This document shows positions 6,591-7,894 of a stretch of 7,894 nt of DNA, piece by piece. Made by a program: the position numbers and the translations under genes. A model generated the notes under the pieces. It searched no databases, was not told the origin of the DNA, and was given only the letters and a program-made list of their open reading frames with translations. Position 1 is the first letter of the stretch. Each line of letters begins with the position of its first letter. Source of the DNA: Nocardioides sp. (GTDB lineage: Bacteria; Actinomycetota; Actinomycetes; Propionibacteriales; Nocardioidaceae); assembly GCA_003519585.1 (NCBI GenBank), contig DOWL01000138.1, positions 22,682-30,575 of the forward strand, given 5' to 3'.

Positions 6591-6800
6591 ATGAAGAGCG
6601 ATATCCACCCCGACTACATCGAGACCCAGGTGACGTGCACCTGTGGCGCCTCGTTCACCACGCGCAGCACCGCCAAGAACGGCGTTATCCACGCCGACGT
6701 GTGCTCCAACTGCCACCCGTTCTACACCGGCAAGCAGAAGATCCTGGACACCGCGGGCCGCGTCGACAAGTTCCGCCGCAAGTACAGCCGAGCCGGGTAA
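6591..6800 (+). CDS. rpmE: 50S ribosomal protein L31 (bL31), zinc-binding form
   Basis: Small protein of the large ribosomal subunit that helps bridge it to the small subunit. At 69 aa it is the usual length. It starts MKSDIHPDY, a classic bL31 N-terminus, and carries C16-x-C18 and C38-x-x-C41, so it is the zinc-containing form; the zinc-free paralogue made under zinc starvation lacks these cysteines. VDKFRRKY near the C-terminus is also typical. The ATG at 6591 follows GAGAGAGGA (6578-6586) with 4 bases of spacing. The rho–rpmE neighbourhood is conserved in actinobacteria, but here a response regulator lies between them, and prfA, usually next, is absent. Confidence 0.97.
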   Translation: MKSDIHPDYIETQVTCTCGASFTTRSTAKNGVIHADVCSNCHPFYTGKQKILDTAGRVDKFRRKYSRAG

Positions 6801-6809
6801 TCATCCGGC

Positions 6810-6827
6810 GGCGGCCTCACCACCGCC
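6810..6827 (+). terminator. Weak GC hairpin after rpmE (possible terminator)
   Basis: GGCGG (6810-6814) can pair with CCGCC (6823-6827) across an 8-base loop, beginning 10 bases after the rpmE stop. The stem is only 5 base pairs and no T-run follows, so this is a weak candidate. Confidence 0.2.
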
Positions 6828-6854
6828 ACCCCATCAGTCCCCTCGCCTGGTAAG

Positions 6855-6902
6855 TCGCCGGCACGCCGAAGCGTGACCCGGACCGGTGCGCTGTGCCGGT
6901 GG
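6855..6902 (+). other. Inverted repeat upstream of citrate synthase
   Basis: CCGGCAC (6858-6864) and GTGCCGG (6893-6899) are perfect inverted repeats, extendable by G·T and C·G pairs to about 10 base pairs, with a 28-base loop. The right arm also carries the second copy of a CCGGTG direct repeat (6883-6888, 6896-6901). It covers the –35 region of the predicted promoter, so it could be an operator or an rpmE transcript end. Confidence 0.3.
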
Positions 6903-6908
6903 CTTCCC

Positions 6909-6914
6909 TATAAT
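6909..6914 (+). promoter_or_regulatory. Consensus –10 box (TATAAT) upstream of citrate synthase
   Basis: A perfect TATAAT, rare in DNA this GC-rich, lies 39 bases before the chosen gltA start and implies a transcript start near 6921. No recognisable –35 hexamer sits 16-18 bases upstream, so an activator or the overlapping repeats may matter. Confidence 0.5.
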
Positions 6915-6953
6915 GTGCAATTCAGTTGGCCTGCACGCATCCGGATGACGAGC

Positions 6954-7894
<941 letters not shown>

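Noticed and set aside
6557..6853. 98-codon plus-strand frame overlapping rpmE
   Set aside because: Out-of-frame His/Arg/Pro-rich shadow of rpmE, whose cysteine motifs and length are unmistakable.

Overview
The window looks like chromosomal DNA from a high-GC actinomycete. The gene order lysA–hom–thrC–thrB–rho–(response regulator)–rpmE matches the conserved actinobacterial arrangement, several starts are GTG, and codons strongly prefer G or C in third position. A Nocardioides-like or related Propionibacteriales host is my best guess from protein resemblance. It is inference, not demonstrated. All genes lie on the + strand.

Layout: (1) 2–589, the 3' part of lysA (last step of lysine synthesis). 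(2) 586–1878 hom, 1875–2966 thrC and 2963–3844 thrB, the committed homoserine/threonine branch. All four genes are chained by identical 4-base GTGA overlaps, so they should form one translationally coupled operon. (3) 3845–3991, a leader with a candidate extended –10 promoter and three consecutive inverted repeats. (4) 3992–5962, rho, whose protein has a very long Gln/Asn/Arg-rich insertion encoded by several in-frame tandem repeats and an ATPase core that departs from the family at many normally invariant positions. (5) 6093–6464, an orphan single-domain response regulator. (6) 6591–6800, rpmE (ribosomal protein bL31, zinc-binding form). (7) 6954–7894, the 5' two-thirds of a citrate synthase gene, running off the window.

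How the genes work together: lysA, hom, thrC and thrB divide aspartate semialdehyde between lysine (with its precursor diaminopimelate for the cell wall) and homoserine-derived amino acids. Rho and bL31 are transcription and translation housekeeping genes that commonly sit beside this operon. The response regulator and citrate synthase are less expected. Actinobacteria usually have prfA after rpmE, and this citrate synthase reads more like the proteobacterial hexameric type, with slightly different codon use.

I see no tRNA, rRNA, CRISPR array, insertion sequence or phage gene, and no gene-free stretch over 300 bases. The strongest candidate for something new is the Rho protein: a housekeeping-locus Rho with changed ATP-site and central-channel residues plus a prion-like Q/N-rich insertion.
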